Shown in pieces: positions 1-9,406 of a stretch of DNA of 64,000 nucleotides. The translations under genes and the position numbers were made by a program. Each line of letters begins with the position of its first letter. Position 1 is the first letter of the stretch. Origin of the DNA: Bacteriovorax sp. BSW11_IV (lineage in GTDB: Bacteria > Bdellovibrionota > Bacteriovoracia > Bacteriovoracales > Bacteriovoracaceae); the NCBI RefSeq assembly GCF_000447755.1, contig NZ_AUNE01000027.1, positions 1-64,000 of the forward strand. The letters are read 5' to 3'. Under the pieces are notes generated by a model. It did not search any database and was not told the origin of the DNA. It worked only from the letters and a program-made list of their open reading frames with translations.

Positions 1-648
1 GAGTCCCTCTAGCATAACGAGTAGACGTGTCGTTGGAATATCGAGATTTGTTTGTTCTTTTTGCAGGACTTCACTGTCGTATCGAAGTCCAGCACCAAGC
101 TCAAATTGAGATGTGTAGTTTTTAGAATAGATGGCCTCAAAATGAACACCACTTCTTTTTCCAATTTCTTCATCTACTAAACTCGTAGACTCTTTGAAAC
201 CTTGAACGAAGTTTGCTTTGATTGTTAAGTGCTTCTTGCCAATTACACGAGCATAGCGCTCTTCAATTTGTCTGTATTTTTCTTGAATTTGAAGTATGGG
301 AAGTTCTGTCCAAATTCTTTCGACTGACTTACTTAGAGTGACAACTTGATTATCTGAAAAAGGAATAAGTGAATCCTTTTCTACAACAATCCACTGAGAG
401 AAGTCGCGATTAACAGTTATGGCCCTTGCAAGAATTGAAATATTCTTTGTAGAAAACATTGAAATTTGACCAGGCAAAATTCCATCTTCTTTTCCAAGCC
501 TGATGACAAAAGTTTTCTTGGTACTAGAGATCGCTTTGATGATGACCATATTGTTGTTGGTCTCATAATCTTTTTCAATTAATTCCTGGGCCATAGAATT
601 GATACCCAGACCTATGCATAAAAAATAGAGGTAAAGCTTTTTTGTCAT
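1..648 (-). CDS. Exported protein of unknown function, 3' part outside window
   Basis: A reading frame on the minus strand starts with ATG at 648 and stays open to base 1, giving 216 residues with the C-terminus cut off by the window edge. It begins with a hydrophobic signal peptide (MTKKLYLYFLCIGLGINSMA, likely cleaved after SMA), so the protein is exported. The following 100 residues are mixed alpha/beta with a predicted helix rich in Gln/Glu/Arg. The last visible part alternates polar and hydrophobic residues (FELGAGLRYDSEV, TTRLLVMLEG), as outer-membrane beta strands do, so a C-terminal barrel is possible but unproven. I do not recognise a family. The neighbouring giant lipoprotein is divergently transcribed. 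Confidence 0.75.
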   Translation of the reverse strand, partial: MTKKLYLYFLCIGLGINSMAQELIEKDYETNNNMVIIKAISSTKKTFVIRLGKEDGILPGQISMFSTKNISILARAITVNRDFSQWIVVEKDSLIPFSDNQVVTLSKSVERIWTELPILQIQEKYRQIEERYARVIGKKHLTIKANFVQGFKESTSLVDEEIGKRSGVHFEAIYSKNYTSQFELGAGLRYDSEVLQKEQTNLDIPTTRLLVMLEGL

Positions 649-952
649 ATTTCTATTTTAGAAGATATTTGCAGCAAAAGGTATCGCGGGGCAGTTTTGG
701 CAAAAACTGCAGTCATAGTGTCTATAAGCAATTATTGTGGTCAACTTTTTAAATAAGACGATTATTCAACAACCCCCATTTTTGACCTAAGTGGCCTTAA
801 TCATAGGTCTTTTGGGAGTCTTTTCCCAACGTCTCGAAAATTCTGAGAAAATAAACGAGTAACCGAGTCTAAAGCTCCGAAATACAAAGGGATTTAATCT
901 AAAGCCCCAGAAGATTTGTACGATAAGTCTTAGGGAAAGAGACTGAGGAATT
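649..952. other. Intergenic region between divergent exported-protein genes
   Basis: This 304-base stretch separates two divergent genes and should hold both promoters. I see no real gene in it. It contains a small perfect hairpin (GCAGTTTT at 691-698 pairing with AAAACTGC at 703-710) with no T-run on either side, and a GACCTA/TAGGTC inverted repeat (784-789 and 804-809). AGTCT at 926-930 and AGACT at 940-944 flank the region just before the ribosome binding site (GAGG, 945-948) of the downstream lipoprotein. No convincing -35/-10 pair stands out. Confidence 0.5.
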
Positions 953-3900
953 ATGATTAAAAATTTGTTGTTTTTAGGACTTACGGCCATAGCGCTTATT
1001 TCATGTACACCACAAGGCGGTGGACAGAAGAGTGCGTCTTGTGGTTTTGGAGAGTCGTACGACAAAATTTCTCAAAAATGTGTCAACGTTCGTGAGGCAC
1101 CTGCAACCACTTTAAAAACTTTTGAACTCAATGAAGATGCAGCTCCATCCTATGTCACACTAACATACGATGATGCCAACGGTGATCAAGCGTCTTCTTG
1201 TAAAGTCACTGAGAATTTCTCTCAAATTGAAGCTGTTGCTCCAGTTGTTTACACAGACCTTGCTCTTCAAATGGCCAATATCGTAGCAGAAGCAGATTTT
1301 GTAAGAGGTAAAGTTGAAACTCTTATCGCTCCAGGAACGGGAAGTGTGAATGTACTTTATGCTAACGTTCTTAGCAGCTATGCTCTTGCAAAAGAATCAA
1401 CGTCAAATAGTTCTCTCTATGCTTATATCGATAGTATTCGTTCTTTAAGTACACAAATTGCTAATGTTGCGCTTTCTAATACTCCAACTTATAGCTTTGG
1501 TTTAGCATTTCAAACATCTTTGACAAGCTTTGCAAAAGTCGTCGTTAACGTTGGAAATCGTTGTGAGTGTATTGGTGGTGTGTGTAAAGTTGCAATATGG
1601 CCTCGTACAGAGGTGAGTGGATCATTTGGATTAACTTATACTATCACTGATCCTATCGATGGTGAGAGTAACCCAACACAAATGATCGTTGAAGTTATTC
1701 CTGTTAATGATGCTCCTGTGGCAAAAAATGGCAATGTATCTTCTATTTCAGAAAGTACAAATTCATCGGCCACGACCAATACTTTTGTTCTGACAAATGT
1801 GTTTTCAGATGTTGATAGTTCAATTGTTTCTCTAGATATTTCATCTCCATCTACAGGATCATTTTCAAATTGTATGATTCTGGCCGGAGCACATTTAACT
1901 TGTGATTACACTTCTCCTGATGGCTCTTCAAATAGTGTTGGAGCGGCCGCTACGAATTCTCTTGGTAACGTCATTTTTACGGCCAAAGCATTTGGAACAA
2001 GTGGTAATTCAATTGTTGTTAACTATGTTGAGCATCTCTATCCTGATTTTGATAACGATATTAAAGTTAAGGTGAGTGGCAATACAATCAACATCAATTT
2101 TTGGTCGTCACTGGCCACGGCCGATGAAATTGTTTCGAAAGTAAATAGTACTCCTGAAGCTGCAGCTCTTGTTAGTGCACAAGCAGTTGGGGGAGCTGGT
2201 GCTTTTTTACAAACGACAGGGCAAACTGTTACTCTTACTGGTGGAGTTGCTCCATTAGTAACTTTCTCATATAGAGTTCTCGATTCAAGTGGCCTTTATT
2301 CAAATATTGCAACTGGAACAATTGATGTCACTCCTCATGACGATGCTCCGGTTCTTGATCTTGCCAATATTACTTATTCTCCAAGTCCGGTGACTTTAAC
2401 AAGCTTTATTATGACAGTTCCATTTTCTGATGAAGAAGGTGATGACGTTAATACCACTTGTTCGTTTCCTGTAAATACATCATTCTTTGTCGAATCGGCA
2501 TGTGCTTGTAGCAATGTCACAAATACATGTACTGCAACACTTAAGCCTAAAGGTGGTGTTGTTGGTATTACTCCAATCACAATGCAAATTGCCCAAAATA
2601 GTGTGCCGGCCAATACTGATACTCAAATTATTTCAATCAATGTTGGTCAACCTAGTGGCGAAGCTCCTTATCCTGTAAATCATGCAGCGCTAGGAACAGA
2701 AGGAGCAACAGCTCAAGTTGCCATTAGTGAATATGTCGCGATAAGCACAGATGCTTTTATTGATGATGTTGTAAATGCATCTTACTCATTCGCGGTCTCT
2801 GATCCGGCCAATGGAACGTTGACAGGTTGTGCTCTTATTACAGATGGAACGACGAAAAGACTAGATTGTACTTATGTACCTGATAATGGAAACGTTTCAG
2901 GTGTCAGTACTCAAGCTGTTTCAAATTTTCAATTAGGAACGGGAATTAGTTGTATTGCACTAACTGCCAATACTGGTGGTGTGTGGGCCAACAATATTAG
3001 TGTTACAACTGCTTCGCAACTTGGCATGAGTGCAGGAGATGAGTTTGCAGTTGTTAGTGGATTTGCAATTACGGTTTATGTTGAAGCAGGTGTTTCAACA
3101 TGTACTCAAGTTGCTCAGGCCATTAATAACTCGGCCAAAGCTAGCTCATTTGTCACAGCATCTCCAGTGGCGCCAGCTCAAACTGTAGGCGCTGCCGCTG
3201 CAGAATTAATGACAGCAAATGTGACTACAGCAGCTGTTGATGGTGCTGACTTTTTTACCTATACCATTAGTGATGGCACAAATACTTCGCATCAGGCCTA
3301 TGTTACGATCAACGTAACACCAACTAATGATGCTCCTTTATTTTGTCAGTACTCTAGCTTTACTGATGCTCCTGAGTGTAACAATCTTCTTGGTTGTATT
3401 GGATCAGGAACACCTAGTGGGTCAATTAAACCAAATACAATTGGTATTCGTTATTATGACCAAGACACGGCGACTTGCTACGTCTCTAACGGTACTAGTG
3501 CCAATACAAATTGGGAAGTCGCAACAGATGATGGACTTGATACTCTAACAGTAACTCAAAGAGAGAAAGTTATTATTAAGCGTATTCGCATTGATGAAGG
3601 TGGCGGGAATATTGGTGGTAATGAAAACACTGAAACTTTGGTTGTAAAAAGTTTAACAAGTTCAAATACTAATCTCATTCCAGCTGATGCTTTCTCTGTT
3701 GGAGTCTTCAAGGGAAGTAATCGCGTAAAAGTATCAGGGGCCTATGCCAATGATGTTGTGGAAACAACACCGGCCAATAGCTCTGATGATGAAGATATTC
3801 GTATCGAAGTTATCCCTGTTTCTTCACTTGTTGGAGAAAGTGACATTGTTTTAACTTTTAGCGATGGTACAAACGATCTCGATGTTTCTTTTAAAGTTGT

Positions 3901-6247
3901 CGTTAATAATATTTCTGCCACTCATGGAAATTGGGAAAATATTAAGGCCATTGGGGCGACACAAAACCGCATTGATGAGATCACAGGACAAGATTATGCT
4001 TGTTCTTATTCCCAAACTTCTTGTAGTGGATCTACTTGTACAGGATCTTTTGATCCAAGTGCTTCCGCTACTCAAGTTACTCCTGATGCTTTGAATGCAC
4101 TCTTTTATAGAACCGATACTAAAGAATGTTACAAAAGTACGGGCACTACCGCAGGGGACTGGGAGAAAATTGAAACTCACTGTCAAGTTTCTCCATCGGC
4201 CTATGCTACAGGTTGTACAGGAGCATCATGTATTGGTTCAGGTTCACCAAGTGGTGTTGTGACACCAAAGGCCGTGGATGTTGTTTATCTTGATGAAGAT
4301 ACGAATACTTGTTACCAATCAACCGGAACAACAAATACTTCTTGGAAATCATATACGGCAACAGCTTCTGTTTTTCTAGACTTTGGGGCCTTCTCTGTTA
4401 GTGGGGGATCTCTTGTTGGTTATAATGTTTATAGACGACCTGTTTTTGAAGAGTTTGATTATGAAGTTCCTTTGAACAAAACAACAATTGCAGCTTCTCA
4501 AACTTACTATACTGATAATCTTTCAAACTCTACCACAGCTCCAACTTCAGGAACATTGTACTTCTATGAAGTTCGTCCTGTGGTTCAAGAGACTGGTACA
4601 AGTAATAAATTTAATGCCAGCACAACTGAGGCCTTTACGACTTTAAGAGTTGTTGTTCCTCATGAAAATCAAACACTCGTCCACCGTTGGATTGTAAATA
4701 AAACGATGTGTGAAAAAATGCAAAAGAGCACTGATTCATCAAACAACTATAGATGTTTGTATGAAGGTCTTGGTAGTACGGCCAATGCTCCTGGTTCAAA
4801 TTATTATGATTTTGGCCGCGATCTATTAGTTGATCGATTTGAGGCCGGTTGTCCTTATACAAAATCACCTGCATGTATTTTTACACCAGATGGAACGTGT
4901 CTTGGAATCAGCGACCCGTCTAATGGTGTGGACTCTGCCACAAGTGTAGGCGACATTTACTACGCGAGAAGCTCAGGTAAGTGTTGGCACTACGATGGCG
5001 CCGCCTCATGGTCAATATTTGATGGAACGCAAACGGCCAGTGATTATAATCACGCTGAACTTCCACCACTTGTGAATATATCACAAACAGGTGCGGATTC
5101 ATTTTGTCGTGCTCAAACGGTTTCTAATATCGTTGGGGTTTGTAATTACTCGACAAAATCTTGTGTAAATCCTGCTGAGCCAACGAAGAGAATTGATTGT
5201 CGTGGTGCTGGTGCACCAGCGATTAATCCCATCGCCGGATCACCGTTTTACTATGATGAAACAAATAAGGCCTGTTACCAATATTCTGGTTCATGGAATA
5301 TTGTCGCTGGAAATATGATTGGTCAATCAGCGGGTCTGTTACCATCAAGAAAAGATCAGACGGCCTATTCTGAATGGTATATCAATCCAATATCTGCAGA
5401 GTCAGGAACTTCTGAAATGACTGATGCTGCTGTAACGAATCTAGAGACAGGTCTTGCACTTAATGTTCAGGCCAAGTGTAATACAACTTCGGCAAATGGG
5501 CTTGAAAGTGATTATACAGATTCTGATTCACCAAATAGTAATGCTCGCTATACATTACCTGCTATTGCTAGTTCATCAATTCGTTCAGTTATGACAGGTG
5601 CTACGCAAACAAATTCATGTCTTTCAAAATACGCGGTACAAGATCACGTTGGAAACGTAAGTGAGTGGACTTCTGATCGTTTTGTCTGTCCAAATGGGGC
5701 CTTTACATGTCAGGCCATTAATGACGTTGACAATGATATACTGGAGTTAAACTCGACAACAGATAATTTCCGCTATGCTGATGGTAGTGATCTTTTCACA
5801 GTTTATAATTTTGATGGAAGCTCTGGACCTTGTGATGATACAGGAGCAGGTTGCGGTGCTGATCTATCATCATGGTTATATAAAACAAAACTTTTTGGGG
5901 CCTCATACTTTGTGACTCCAATGGGTGTGCCATTAGATGTAAGCTACAACACAACTTTCAGTGGGAGCCCAACAACGGCCTATACTTCACTGATTGGTCC
6001 TTCGACAGGAATAACGCAAACTCAGCTTCATGAAGATCTAATTGATGTGAATATGGCCGAAATTAGCAGAGTCACTAATACAAGTAATTGTGGTGGTGTC
6101 GTTGGTGGTGGATCATATACGTCAGGTAATGGGGCCGGAACATACTACTTCAAGCTCTATCCATGTGAAGATGATACTGTTACAGCGGGCATCAGTGAAG
6201 AAATCGGCTTTCGCTGTGTGGCACCGGCCGGTGGTTACCTCGAATAA
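953..6247 (+). CDS. Giant lipoprotein with Ig/cadherin-like repeats, cysteine modules and FGE-sulfatase-like C-terminus
   Basis: This 1764-residue protein has a lipoprotein signal peptide with the lipobox LISC (Cys18), so it is probably anchored in the outer membrane. It then has several Ig/cadherin-like domains, recognisable by DxDxD-type turns and by linkers such as VIPVNDAPVA, VTPHDDAPVL and VTPTNDAPLF. Several of these domains carry a CxC..C signature (CECIGGVC, CACSNVTNTC). Five copies of a separate cysteine-containing module lie between about 3.34 and 5.31 kb. The C-terminus matches the formylglycine-generating-enzyme/sulfatase-modifying fold: DHVGNVSEWTSDRF and the terminal GFRCVAP. 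Many members of that fold are non-catalytic, so binding or an unknown modification are both possible. A smaller relative lies at 21681-23780. The ATG at 953 has a GAGG ribosome site four bases upstream. Confidence 0.85.
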   Translation: MIKNLLFLGLTAIALISCTPQGGGQKSASCGFGESYDKISQKCVNVREAPATTLKTFELNEDAAPSYVTLTYDDANGDQASSCKVTENFSQIEAVAPVVYTDLALQMANIVAEADFVRGKVETLIAPGTGSVNVLYANVLSSYALAKESTSNSSLYAYIDSIRSLSTQIANVALSNTPTYSFGLAFQTSLTSFAKVVVNVGNRCECIGGVCKVAIWPRTEVSGSFGLTYTITDPIDGESNPTQMIVEVIPVNDAPVAKNGNVSSISESTNSSATTNTFVLTNVFSDVDSSIVSLDISSPSTGSFSNCMILAGAHLTCDYTSPDGSSNSVGAAATNSLGNVIFTAKAFGTSGNSIVVNYVEHLYPDFDNDIKVKVSGNTININFWSSLATADEIVSKVNSTPEAAALVSAQAVGGAGAFLQTTGQTVTLTGGVAPLVTFSYRVLDSSGLYSNIATGTIDVTPHDDAPVLDLANITYSPSPVTLTSFIMTVPFSDEEGDDVNTTCSFPVNTSFFVESACACSNVTNTCTATLKPKGGVVGITPITMQIAQNSVPANTDTQIISINVGQPSGEAPYPVNHAALGTEGATAQVAISEYVAISTDAFIDDVVNASYSFAVSDPANGTLTGCALITDGTTKRLDCTYVPDNGNVSGVSTQAVSNFQLGTGISCIALTANTGGVWANNISVTTASQLGMSAGDEFAVVSGFAITVYVEAGVSTCTQVAQAINNSAKASSFVTASPVAPAQTVGAAAAELMTANVTTAAVDGADFFTYTISDGTNTSHQAYVTINVTPTNDAPLFCQYSSFTDAPECNNLLGCIGSGTPSGSIKPNTIGIRYYDQDTATCYVSNGTSANTNWEVATDDGLDTLTVTQREKVIIKRIRIDEGGGNIGGNENTETLVVKSLTSSNTNLIPADAFSVGVFKGSNRVKVSGAYANDVVETTPANSSDDEDIRIEVIPVSSLVGESDIVLTFSDGTNDLDVSFKVVVNNISATHGNWENIKAIGATQNRIDEITGQDYACSYSQTSCSGSTCTGSFDPSASATQVTPDALNALFYRTDTKECYKSTGTTAGDWEKIETHCQVSPSAYATGCTGASCIGSGSPSGVVTPKAVDVVYLDEDTNTCYQSTGTTNTSWKSYTATASVFLDFGAFSVSGGSLVGYNVYRRPVFEEFDYEVPLNKTTIAASQTYYTDNLSNSTTAPTSGTLYFYEVRPVVQETGTSNKFNASTTEAFTTLRVVVPHENQTLVHRWIVNKTMCEKMQKSTDSSNNYRCLYEGLGSTANAPGSNYYDFGRDLLVDRFEAGCPYTKSPACIFTPDGTCLGISDPSNGVDSATSVGDIYYARSSGKCWHYDGAASWSIFDGTQTASDYNHAELPPLVNISQTGADSFCRAQTVSNIVGVCNYSTKSCVNPAEPTKRIDCRGAGAPAINPIAGSPFYYDETNKACYQYSGSWNIVAGNMIGQSAGLLPSRKDQTAYSEWYINPISAESGTSEMTDAAVTNLETGLALNVQAKCNTTSANGLESDYTDSDSPNSNARYTLPAIASSSIRSVMTGATQTNSCLSKYAVQDHVGNVSEWTSDRFVCPNGAFTCQAINDVDNDILELNSTTDNFRYADGSDLFTVYNFDGSSGPCDDTGAGCGADLSSWLYKTKLFGASYFVTPMGVPLDVSYNTTFSGSPTTAYTSLIGPSTGITQTQLHEDLIDVNMAEISRVTNTSNCGGVVGGGSYTSGNGAGTYYFKLYPCEDDTVTAGISEEIGFRCVAPAGGYLE

Positions 6248-6325
6248 CGTCTTGACCAAGATTTAATATTTCAAATGATCTTTCCTATGCTAGACTTACT
6301 TTGCAAATGCCAAGGAGTCAAAAGC

Positions 6326-7198
6326 ATGGGAATTTTCTTTAATCGCACTCAATCACAAAACGACGAAGGAAAAACTAACGCTGAAGGTGGTAAGGGAAAG
6401 GTCATTGCTTTCTTAAACCAAAAAGGTGGCGTCGGAAAAACCACTGTGGCCTTCAATACGGCCTTTGCTCTTAGAGCGCAGGGAAAGCGCGTTCTTTGCC
6501 TCGACCTTGATCCTCAAGCTAATCTTACCTATCTCTTTGGCATCGAAGATGTTGAAGGCTACTCACTATATAATCTTCTTTTAAACTCTATTCGCGAGCT
6601 TAAAGGTCTGCATACTTCATGTCTGGTAAGTGATCTTCTTGTGCAAAAAGATGGTGTTGATCTTATCCCATCTTCTGGGGATCTTTCTGGATTTGAGTTA
6701 ACTGTTGCAGGGATCTCTGTACCCCGCCAATTAATTCTTAAAAAGTTTATTGAAAAAAATGGTCTGACACACCTATACGATTACATTGTTATCGATTGTC
6801 CTCCAACTCTAGGGCTTTTAGTGATCAATTCTCTTTGTGCCAGTGACGGTGTTATCGTTCCTTTTAGACCGGACGATTTTTCTCGCAAGGGGCTTAACGC
6901 ATTTTATGAAGTTTTAGAAAATATCGACGATATGGGTGTAGTAAAAGTTCCAGAAATTCTTCTTCACGTTCCCAACCTTGTGGATGCCAGAAGAAAACAA
7001 GAACAGGACGACCTAGTCAATATTGTTAATCAGCTTGGCAGTGATTCGAAAGTTATGGAGCCCATTCACAATAAATCACAACTTGTGAAGGCCTTAGGTC
7101 AAAGAAAGTCGGTATACGACTATTCTTCAAAAGAGTATGCTCCTTTGCAGGAGAGTTTCACTAAAATAGCCAATGTCATCGAGGAGTGGGCGCAATGA
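6326..7198 (+). CDS. ParA/MinD-family ATPase, orphan
   Basis: This 290-residue protein is a deviant-Walker-A ATPase. The P-loop KGGVGKTT lies at residues 33-40, the A-prime motif DLDPQAN around 60-66, and the Walker B strand is YIVIDCPP. ParA-family proteins dimerise on ATP and position DNA or protein complexes. The length fits the chromosomal type without an N-terminal helix-turn-helix. I chose the ATG at 6326 because AAGGAG (6312-6317) precedes it; an in-frame ATG at 6275 lacks such a site. No ParB or parS-like repeat is visible nearby, so its cargo is unknown and it need not be the chromosome-segregation ParA. The stop codon overlaps the start of the next gene (ATGA), which implies translational coupling. 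Confidence 0.9.
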   Translation: MGIFFNRTQSQNDEGKTNAEGGKGKVIAFLNQKGGVGKTTVAFNTAFALRAQGKRVLCLDLDPQANLTYLFGIEDVEGYSLYNLLLNSIRELKGLHTSCLVSDLLVQKDGVDLIPSSGDLSGFELTVAGISVPRQLILKKFIEKNGLTHLYDYIVIDCPPTLGLLVINSLCASDGVIVPFRPDDFSRKGLNAFYEVLENIDDMGVVKVPEILLHVPNLVDARRKQEQDDLVNIVNQLGSDSKVMEPIHNKSQLVKALGQRKSVYDYSSKEYAPLQESFTKIANVIEEWAQ

Positions 7199-7446
7199 AA
7201 AATCCTTTATACGTTGTTACCAATAATGGAAAAGATGTAGAAGAAGTTGGAAATATCTTCGAGGCCATCGTAAAAAAATTAGGACTTGAGCCTGTCATCG
7301 CTCTTTTTCAAACTCTTATTGACGAACTTCTAAAAAATATCAACTCATACGCCATGTTGTTGGCCGTTCAAGAATTTATCGACAAGCTTCTTGAGAGTAT
7401 GAAAGAAGTTGTAAGTAAGGCGCCATTTTTGGCGCGCTTTGTTTAA
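7195..7446 (+). CDS. Small helical protein coupled to the ParA-like ATPase
   Basis: This 83-residue frame starts at an ATG overlapping the parA-like stop codon by four bases (ATGA, 7195-7198), preceded by GAGGAG at 7181-7186. A GTG at 7186 in the same frame would fall inside that ribosome site and is less likely. The protein appears mostly alpha-helical and amphipathic, with repeated Leu/Ile/Val and Glu/Lys, and has no signal peptide. I do not recognise a family. Coupled small proteins next to orphan ParA ATPases often act as adaptor or cargo factors, so a role as partner of the upstream ATPase is a reasonable guess but only a guess. Confidence 0.75.
   Translation: MKNPLYVVTNNGKDVEEVGNIFEAIVKKLGLEPVIALFQTLIDELLKNINSYAMLLAVQEFIDKLLESMKEVVSKAPFLARFV
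7420..7444 (+). terminator. Possible weak intrinsic terminator at end of the ParA pair
   Basis: GCGCCA (7420-7425) can pair with TGGCGC (7430-7435) across a TTTT loop, followed by GCTTTGTTT. The stem overlaps the last codons of the small gene, and the T-run is interrupted, so this is only a candidate. Confidence 0.35.
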
Positions 7447-7454
7447 GACCCGAA

Positions 7455-8366
7455 CTAAAGCTTGTTACATACTTCATGAAATTTTTCGAGTATCCACTTT
7501 TTGGCGGGATCGTGTTCAAATGAATTGTACCAGTACAATCTGTTTTTTAGTGCTGGAGTTTTAAATGGAATTTTGTGAATATCAATTTTTGCATGATTTC
7601 TAAATTTGAGGGCCGTTTTTAGTGATATGCCTGCAAGTAGATTAGTGCTTTCAACCAAAAATGGAACAGTCATAAAATTGGGCACAGACATTTTCACAGA
7701 TCTTTTTAATTTATTCATGCTTAGAATTTTGTCAAATTCACCCATCAAATTTCCTTCGAAGGATGTGATGATATGATCTTCTTTCAGATAGTTTTGTAGA
7801 GTTAAATTCTTTTTTATTGCAGGGTGATTTCTCCTAGAAATTACACAATAACTATCATCAAAAAGATGTTCAGAAAAAAGTCCTAAAGTATCATCTGTAT
7901 AACCACTTGTGGCCAAAACAATGTCAAAATGACCAGAGCGAAGTTGTTTTGAAAATTCTGATTGCGAATAATGAACAGGAATTATTTTGATATGTGGTGC
8001 CTCTTTTTCAATAATCTTTAATATCTCGGGAAAAATTGAATAAATAAACACATCAACAATTCCTAAACGAAATGTTCTTTTATAGGCCTTTATATCAAAT
8101 TCATTTTTTTCTAATAATCCTGCTTTAATTAACTCTATAGCACTTGCAAGATTTTTACTTATTTCATGTGCCTTCGTTGTTGGTTGAACTCCTTTTGAAA
8201 GTCGTGTGAATAACTCATCACCCGTTATTTCTCTTAACCTTTTTAGGGCCGCACTTACTGAGGGTTGGGTTAGACCTATTTCTTTCGCTGCCAAAGATAC
8301 ATTACAAGTTCTATAGACTGCATCAAAAACTATGATTAGATTCAAATCAATACCGCTGATATTCAT
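7455..8366 (-). CDS. LysR-family transcriptional regulator
   Basis: This 303-residue protein has the LysR layout. An N-terminal winged helix-turn-helix (DLNLIIVFDAVYRTCNVSLAAKEIGLTQ at about 8-35, then PSVSAALKRLREITGDELFTR) is followed by a periplasmic-binding-protein-type effector domain from about residue 90 to the end. The length is typical. It is divergent from the oxidoreductase gene at 8451, with 84 bases between the starts, which is the classical arrangement for a LysR regulator controlling its neighbour and itself. The intergenic region is very AT-rich and could hold T-N11-A boxes, but I cannot single one out. The effector cannot be inferred. Confidence 0.92.
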   Translation of the reverse strand: MNISGIDLNLIIVFDAVYRTCNVSLAAKEIGLTQPSVSAALKRLREITGDELFTRLSKGVQPTTKAHEISKNLASAIELIKAGLLEKNEFDIKAYKRTFRLGIVDVFIYSIFPEILKIIEKEAPHIKIIPVHYSQSEFSKQLRSGHFDIVLATSGYTDDTLGLFSEHLFDDSYCVISRRNHPAIKKNLTLQNYLKEDHIITSFEGNLMGEFDKILSMNKLKRSVKMSVPNFMTVPFLVESTNLLAGISLKTALKFRNHAKIDIHKIPFKTPALKNRLYWYNSFEHDPAKKWILEKFHEVCNKL

Positions 8367-8450
8367 ACTGTTTATATACTCCTATATTATATATTGATTA
8401 TATTTATATCACTTTGAGTGTTATTTTGTATACATCATAGAGGAGGTCAC

Positions 8451-9398
8451 ATGAAAGTGATGAAATTTTTTAATTATGGTTTGAATTCAGATTCTCAGCA
8501 GATGTTTGAAGAAATCCCGCGTCCACAAAAGGGAGAGGTCGTTGTAAAAAATTACTCCAGTTCAATTAACCCTTTGGATTGGAAAATAAAAGATGGTCAT
8601 TTAAGAGAAATTTTACCATTACAATTGCCCTTTGCACTAGGCTGGGATTTTGCTGGTACTGTTACTGAAGTTGGTGAGGATGTCACAGATTTCAAAGTTG
8701 GAGACCGCGTTTTTGGCATGATAGATATCAATCCAAACAGTAAGGGCACTTATGGTGAATATGTAATTGTTTCGAGTTCTGGCATTGCTCACGCTCCGAA
8801 GAAGGCAGCGTTAAATGAACTTGGCGCCTATCCACTTGCCGCCTTAACGGCATGGCAGTCTTTAACGACGAATGGGCAATTAAAATCTGGGGATCATGTT
8901 CTTATTCATGCAGGGGCCGGTGGTGTAGGACATTTTGCTGTTCAAATTGCAAAATCCTTAGGGGCCCACGTCGTAGCGACTGGCAGTTCTAATAATGTCG
9001 ATCTCATTAAGTCTTTTGGAGCTGATAAAGTGATTGATTATAAGAATTCTAATTTTGAAGATCAAGGTGAGATCTTTGATATGGTCCTTGATCCCGTTGG
9101 GGATGAGAACTCTCATCGTTCATTAAAAGTTTTAAAAGAAGGAGGGAGATTAGTTACTTTGTTAGGAGTTAGTGAGAAATTAAAGCAAGAGGCACAAGAG
9201 AAGAATATTTCCACCTTTCATACATTTGTTAGTCCTATCTCTAAGGATTTAGAGATGATTGCAAATTTAATTGATAGCGATCAACTTAACGCTTATGTGA
9301 GCGATACATTTTCTCTTGATGAAATCGATGAAGCACTCAAGAAAAATAGCGAAGGTCGCACGACTGGGAAAATTATAGTTAATATTTTTAACGACTAA
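8451..9398 (+). CDS. NADPH:quinone oxidoreductase-like medium-chain dehydrogenase
   Basis: This 315-residue protein belongs to the zinc-independent MDR superfamily (quinone oxidoreductase/enoyl reductase type). The GroES-like domain carries SINPLDWKIKDG and LGWDFAGTVTEVG. The Rossmann domain carries the nucleotide-binding motif HAGAGGVGHFAVQIAKSLGA around residues 145-165 and the typical ending TGKIIVNI. The catalytic-zinc ligands of alcohol dehydrogenases are absent, as expected for quinone-oxidoreductase-like members that reduce quinones or reactive enones with NADPH. The ATG at 8451 is supported by AGGAGG at 8441-8446; an upstream in-frame start at 8418 is not. Control by the divergent LysR protein is likely. 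The substrate is unknown. Confidence 0.92.
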   Translation: MKVMKFFNYGLNSDSQQMFEEIPRPQKGEVVVKNYSSSINPLDWKIKDGHLREILPLQLPFALGWDFAGTVTEVGEDVTDFKVGDRVFGMIDINPNSKGTYGEYVIVSSSGIAHAPKKAALNELGAYPLAALTAWQSLTTNGQLKSGDHVLIHAGAGGVGHFAVQIAKSLGAHVVATGSSNNVDLIKSFGADKVIDYKNSNFEDQGEIFDMVLDPVGDENSHRSLKVLKEGGRLVTLLGVSEKLKQEAQEKNISTFHTFVSPISKDLEMIANLIDSDQLNAYVSDTFSLDEIDEALKKNSEGRTTGKIIVNIFND

Positions 9399-9406
9399 TA
9401 AAATTA

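Noticed and set aside
787-1065. Small open frame on the minus strand overlapping the giant lipoprotein start
   Set aside because: It has no ribosome site, overlaps the signal peptide of a well supported gene and has no recognisable protein features.
6326-7446. ParA and small partner as a plasmid partition or toxin-antitoxin module
   Set aside because: No ParB, iterons or replication gene is visible, and the small protein has no toxin or antitoxin feature.
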